DNA from: Bacillota bacterium
Lineage (GTDB): Bacteria > Bacillota > UBA5301
DNA: 64,000 bases
Assembly (NCBI GenBank): GCA_017656135.1
Contig: JACDOJ010000002.1
Coordinates: forward strand, 1 to 64,000
Direction of reading: 5' to 3'
A program made the translations under genes and the position numbers. The notes below the pieces were generated by a model. The model saw only the letters and a list, made by a program, of their open reading frames with translations. It ran no database searches and was not told the DNA's origin. Shown here piece by piece: positions 61,735-64,000 of the stretch (position 1 is its first letter; every line of letters begins with the position of its first letter).

Positions 61735-63081
61735 TTGTTTAGGAAGATACTTGTTGCCAACCGAGGGGAGATCGCCCTCCGGGTCATGCGGACCTGCCAC
61801 GAGCTGGGAATAGCTACGGTGGCAGTCTATTCAGAAGCTGACCGGGATGCCCTACACGTCCGTTACGCTGATGAGGCGGTCTGTATCGGGTCGGCTTCGG
61901 CGGTCAAGAGTTATCTGAACATCCCTAATATTATCAGTGCTGCTGTTATTACCGGTGTGGATGCCATCCACCCGGGTTATGGTTTTTTAGCGGAGAATGC
62001 CTATTTTGCCGAAATCTGTGAAACCCACGGTTTGAAGTTTATTGGTCCCACCGCTGCGGCCATCGCCAAAATGGGGGATAAGGCCCAGGCCAAAGAGGCA
62101 ATGGCGGCCGCCGGAGTTCCGGTGGTTCCAGGCAGCGACGGCCCGGTGGCCGATGATGCTGTAGCCATCAAGTGCGCCCAGGAAATCGGTTATCCGGTGA
62201 TCGTCAAGGCCTCAGCTGGCGGCGGCGGCAAAGGAATGCGCATCGCCTACGATGACGAGGACCTGGCCCGGGCCCTGAGGATGGCCCGGAACGAGGCCGA
62301 GGCCGCATTCGGCAACCCTGAGGTGTACTTGGAAAAGTTTATTGAGAATCCCAGGCACATTGAGTTTCAGATTATTTGTGATGAACACGGCAACGGGGTG
62401 CACCTGGGAGAAAGGGACTGCAGCCTACAGCGGCGGCACCAGAAGGTTCTGGAAGAGGCACCGGCTGTGGGAATCACCCCCGAGGTCCGCTCCGAAATGG
62501 GCCAAAAGGTGGTTTCCGCCGCTTTGGAGCTGGGCTATACCAACGCCGGAACCGTCGAGTTTCTGCTGGATGCCTACGGCAATTTCTATTTCATCGAAAT
62601 GAACACCAGGATTCAGGTGGAACACCCAGTGACTGAGCTGGTCTACGGGGTGGACCTGGTTAAAGAGCAGATCCGGGTGGCCGCCGGCGAAAAACTCAGC
62701 TGGACCCAGGATGAGCTGGTACCCAGGGGTCACGCCATCGAGTGCAGGATCAATGCCGAAGATTACGAGAACAACTTCCGCCCTTCCCCAGGCCGGGTTT
62801 TGACCTACCTGCCGCCGGGAGGAACAGGGGTTAGGGTGGATAGCGCCCTTTACCCCGGTTATGTCATTCCGCCCTACTACGACTCTATGGTCGCCAAGGT
62901 TTTGGCTTGGGGAGAGGATCGGGAGACCGCCATCAAGCGGATGCTGAGGGCTCTGGATGAGACGGTCATCGAGGGGGTCAAAACCACTATTCCCTTCTAC
63001 CGCAAGATCCTGGAAAACCCCTTGTTTGTGGCTGGGGAGATCAACACCGGCTTCCTCCAACAGGTCATCCTCGAAGATTAG
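61735..63081 (+). CDS. accC: Biotin carboxylase (AccC)
   Basis: Carboxylates biotin using bicarbonate and ATP. 448 residues, ATP-grasp fold: '[17 protein letters not shown]', '[15 protein letters not shown]', glycine loop '[12 protein letters not shown]', '[23 protein letters not shown]', '[14 protein letters not shown]'. TTG 61735 with AGGAGGACG. Shared subunit for acetyl-CoA and/or pyruvate carboxylase; accA and accD are not in the window. Confidence 0.96.
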   Translation: MFRKILVANRGEIALRVMRTCHELGIATVAVYSEADRDALHVRYADEAVCIGSASAVKSYLNIPNIISAAVITGVDAIHPGYGFLAENAYFAEICETHGLKFIGPTAAAIAKMGDKAQAKEAMAAAGVPVVPGSDGPVADDAVAIKCAQEIGYPVIVKASAGGGGKGMRIAYDDEDLARALRMARNEAEAAFGNPEVYLEKFIENPRHIEFQIICDEHGNGVHLGERDCSLQRRHQKVLEEAPAVGITPEVRSEMGQKVVSAALELGYTNAGTVEFLLDAYGNFYFIEMNTRIQVEHPVTELVYGVDLVKEQIRVAAGEKLSWTQDELVPRGHAIECRINAEDYENNFRPSPGRVLTYLPPGGTGVRVDSALYPGYVIPPYYDSMVAKVLAWGEDRETAIKRMLRALDETVIEGVKTTIPFYRKILENPLFVAGEINTGFLQQVILED

Positions 63082-63088
63082 GGCAAGT

Positions 63089-63117
63089 TTGCCAACTTCT
63101 GTCCACTCAGGTATAAT
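63089..63117 (+). promoter_or_regulatory. Promoter of the Asp23-amaP unit
   Basis: TTGCCA (63089-63094), 17-bp spacer, TATAAT (63112-63117). Confidence 0.7.
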
Positions 63118-63150
63118 AAGTGCAGAATGCCATAGCAAGGAGGTCCTAGT

Positions 63151-63546
63151 GTGGCTGATAAGGAGAATAAAACCGATATTGGTTCCATTCGCATTGCCAA
63201 TGAGGTAGTCGGCGTCATCGCCGGTCTGGCTGCAACGGAGGTTGAGGGAGTTGCGGGAATGAGTGGTGGTATCGCCGGTGGGATTGCCGAGATGCTCGGG
63301 CGGAAGAACCTCTCCAAGGGCGTGAAGGTGGAAGTCGGCGAGACCGAAGCTGCCGTGGATTTATACATCATCGTCTCTTACGGGGTGGTCATCCCCGAGG
63401 TCTGTCTAGAGGTCCAAAAGAACGTCAAAAAAGCCATCACCAGTATGACCGGCTTGGATGTCGTAGAGGTCAATGTTCACGTTCAGGGAGTTCATTTCCC
63501 CTCTGAGGAAAAGACTGAATCAGAGCGAGAGCCCCGGGTCAAGTAG
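63151..63546 (+). CDS. Asp23/Gls24 family envelope stress protein (YqhY-like)
   Basis: 131 residues with 'GSIRIANEVVGVIAGLAATEVEGVAGMSG' and 'VDLYIIVSYGVVIPEVCLEVQKNVKKAI', diagnostic for Asp23. In Bacillus the homolog YqhY is encoded after accBC and affects acetyl-CoA carboxylase activity; the order is the same here. GTG 63151 after AAGGAGGT. Confidence 0.95.
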   Translation: MADKENKTDIGSIRIANEVVGVIAGLAATEVEGVAGMSGGIAGGIAEMLGRKNLSKGVKVEVGETEAAVDLYIIVSYGVVIPEVCLEVQKNVKKAITSMTGLDVVEVNVHVQGVHFPSEEKTESEREPRVK

Positions 63547-63557
63547 GAGGATCCTGG

Positions 63558-64000
63558 ATGAATTTGGTTACACGGATCGTGCTTTTCATCTTTAGTCTTT
63601 TGGTCTTGGTCTTGGCCATCGGGGCCCTAGGTGTCGCTGTTGGTTGGGATCCGGAACTTACCTTCCTCGCTGTCAATCAGTGGCTGGTTGCCAGTCGGGT
63701 GGAAGCCGGCCTCATCGGCCTAATCGCCCTGGGCTTGGCGATCTTGGCGGTGGTCTTGGTCTTTCGCAAATCCGAAGATGTTCCGACGATCATCAAGGAA
63801 ACCAATTTAGGGACCATCCGTATTTCTCTTCAGGCGGTGGAAACCCTGATAAAGAGAGCCGCCGGCGAGATCGACGGGGTCCGGGGGATTCACTCTAAGC
63901 TGCGGATGGTTGATGGGGAGCTAGGCATTGACCTGGCGTTGGAGGTTGCTCCCGATACCAACATTCCGGAACTGGCCGACAAGGTACAAACGAGAGTCAA
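63558..64000 (+). CDS. amaP: AmaP alkaline-shock membrane anchor, N-terminal part
   Basis: Runs off the right edge; 147 codons visible. Two membrane helices (about 5-28 and 52-75), then an Asp23-like soluble domain ('TNLGTIRISLQAVETLIKRAAG', 'GIDLALEVAPDTNIPELADKV'), the AmaP layout that tethers Asp23 to the membrane. ATG 63558 with TAGGAGGATCCTGG; 11 nt after the Asp23 gene. Confidence 0.88.
   Translation, partial: MNLVTRIVLFIFSLLVLVLAIGALGVAVGWDPELTFLAVNQWLVASRVEAGLIGLIALGLAILAVVLVFRKSEDVPTIIKETNLGTIRISLQAVETLIKRAAGEIDGVRGIHSKLRMVDGELGIDLALEVAPDTNIPELADKVQTRV

Noticed and set aside
62425-63138. 237-codon open frame on the minus strand
   Set aside because: Antisense to accC; no recognisable protein features.
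63644-63898. 84-codon open frame on the plus strand at the right end
   Set aside because: Overlaps amaP in another frame; amaP has the ribosome site and membrane helices.
1-64000. Search for CRISPR arrays, tRNAs, rRNAs, IS elements and prophage genes
   Set aside because: No regularly spaced repeats, no cloverleaf with a GTTCGA-type arm outside coding sequence, and no transposase, integrase or virion genes were recognised; the baseplate-J-like gene lacks any phage context.

Overview
The window is a chromosomal segment from a spore-forming, anaerobic, low-oxygen-adapted member of the Bacillota, most likely Clostridia or a nearby class. Support comes from a complete spoIIIAA-AH operon, an uninterrupted sigK with its pro-sequence, a DUF1657 spore-type protein, a 2Fe superoxide reductase, T-box, SAM-I and TPP leaders, and gene order that closely follows known Firmicutes blocks. 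I do not name a species. Base composition is moderately GC-rich, and GTG and TTG starts with strong Shine-Dalgarno sites are common.

Layout. (1) 1-8.4 kb: end of dhaL, a DUF1657 protein, superoxide reductase, a two-gene permease, a secreted TPR protein, a decayed DMT transporter, an MFS transporter on the minus strand, then a TPP riboswitch driving thiT-thiN and membrane-protein genes. (2) 8.5-28 kb: cheX, a giant RecJ-HIRAN-RecQ-like fusion, apt, relA/spoT, dtd, an MBL hydrolase, a PpiC-TPR foldase, hisS-aspS, 6S RNA, tcdA, rarA, iscR-iscS-iscU-mnmA. This is the same neighbourhood as the Bacillus subtilis recJ-apt-relA-...-mnmA region. (3) 28-34 kb: alaS, a membrane-anchored baseplate-J-like protein, a ferredoxin-fused aldo/keto reductase, ruvX, DUF1292. 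(4) 34-40 kb: an apparent insertion separating DUF1292 from mltG. It carries two tandem T-box leaders, both with a GCC (alanine) specifier by my reading, ahead of a PLP aminotransferase; a minus-strand SAM-I-riboswitch operon for homocysteine synthesis (DUF39, NIL-ferredoxin, UPF0280); a hemolysin III protein; and a MarR regulator. (5) 40-54 kb: mltG, U32 peptidase, sigK, yqeG-yqeH, tldD-pmbA, and shikimate genes aroE, aroC, a fused aroK-aroB, aroQ, then an aminopeptidase and efp. (6) 54.7-64 kb: spoIIIAA-AH, an oadA-accB fusion with accC, Asp23 protein and the start of amaP.

How it fits together. Much of the window is translation and stress housekeeping (three aminoacyl-tRNA synthetases, D-Tyr deacylase, t6A cyclisation, tRNA thiolation with its sulfur donor, EF-P, ppGpp, 6S RNA). 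The accessory interest lies in the 34-40 kb amino-acid module, where RNA leaders give direct hints of function: SAM sensing for sulfide-to-homocysteine assembly and tRNA-Ala sensing for the aminotransferase. Other points of interest are unusual domain fusions (RecJ-helicase, LapA-ACT, AroK-AroB, OadA-AccB, PpiC-TPR). No CRISPR array, tRNA, rRNA, prophage or transposase was seen.
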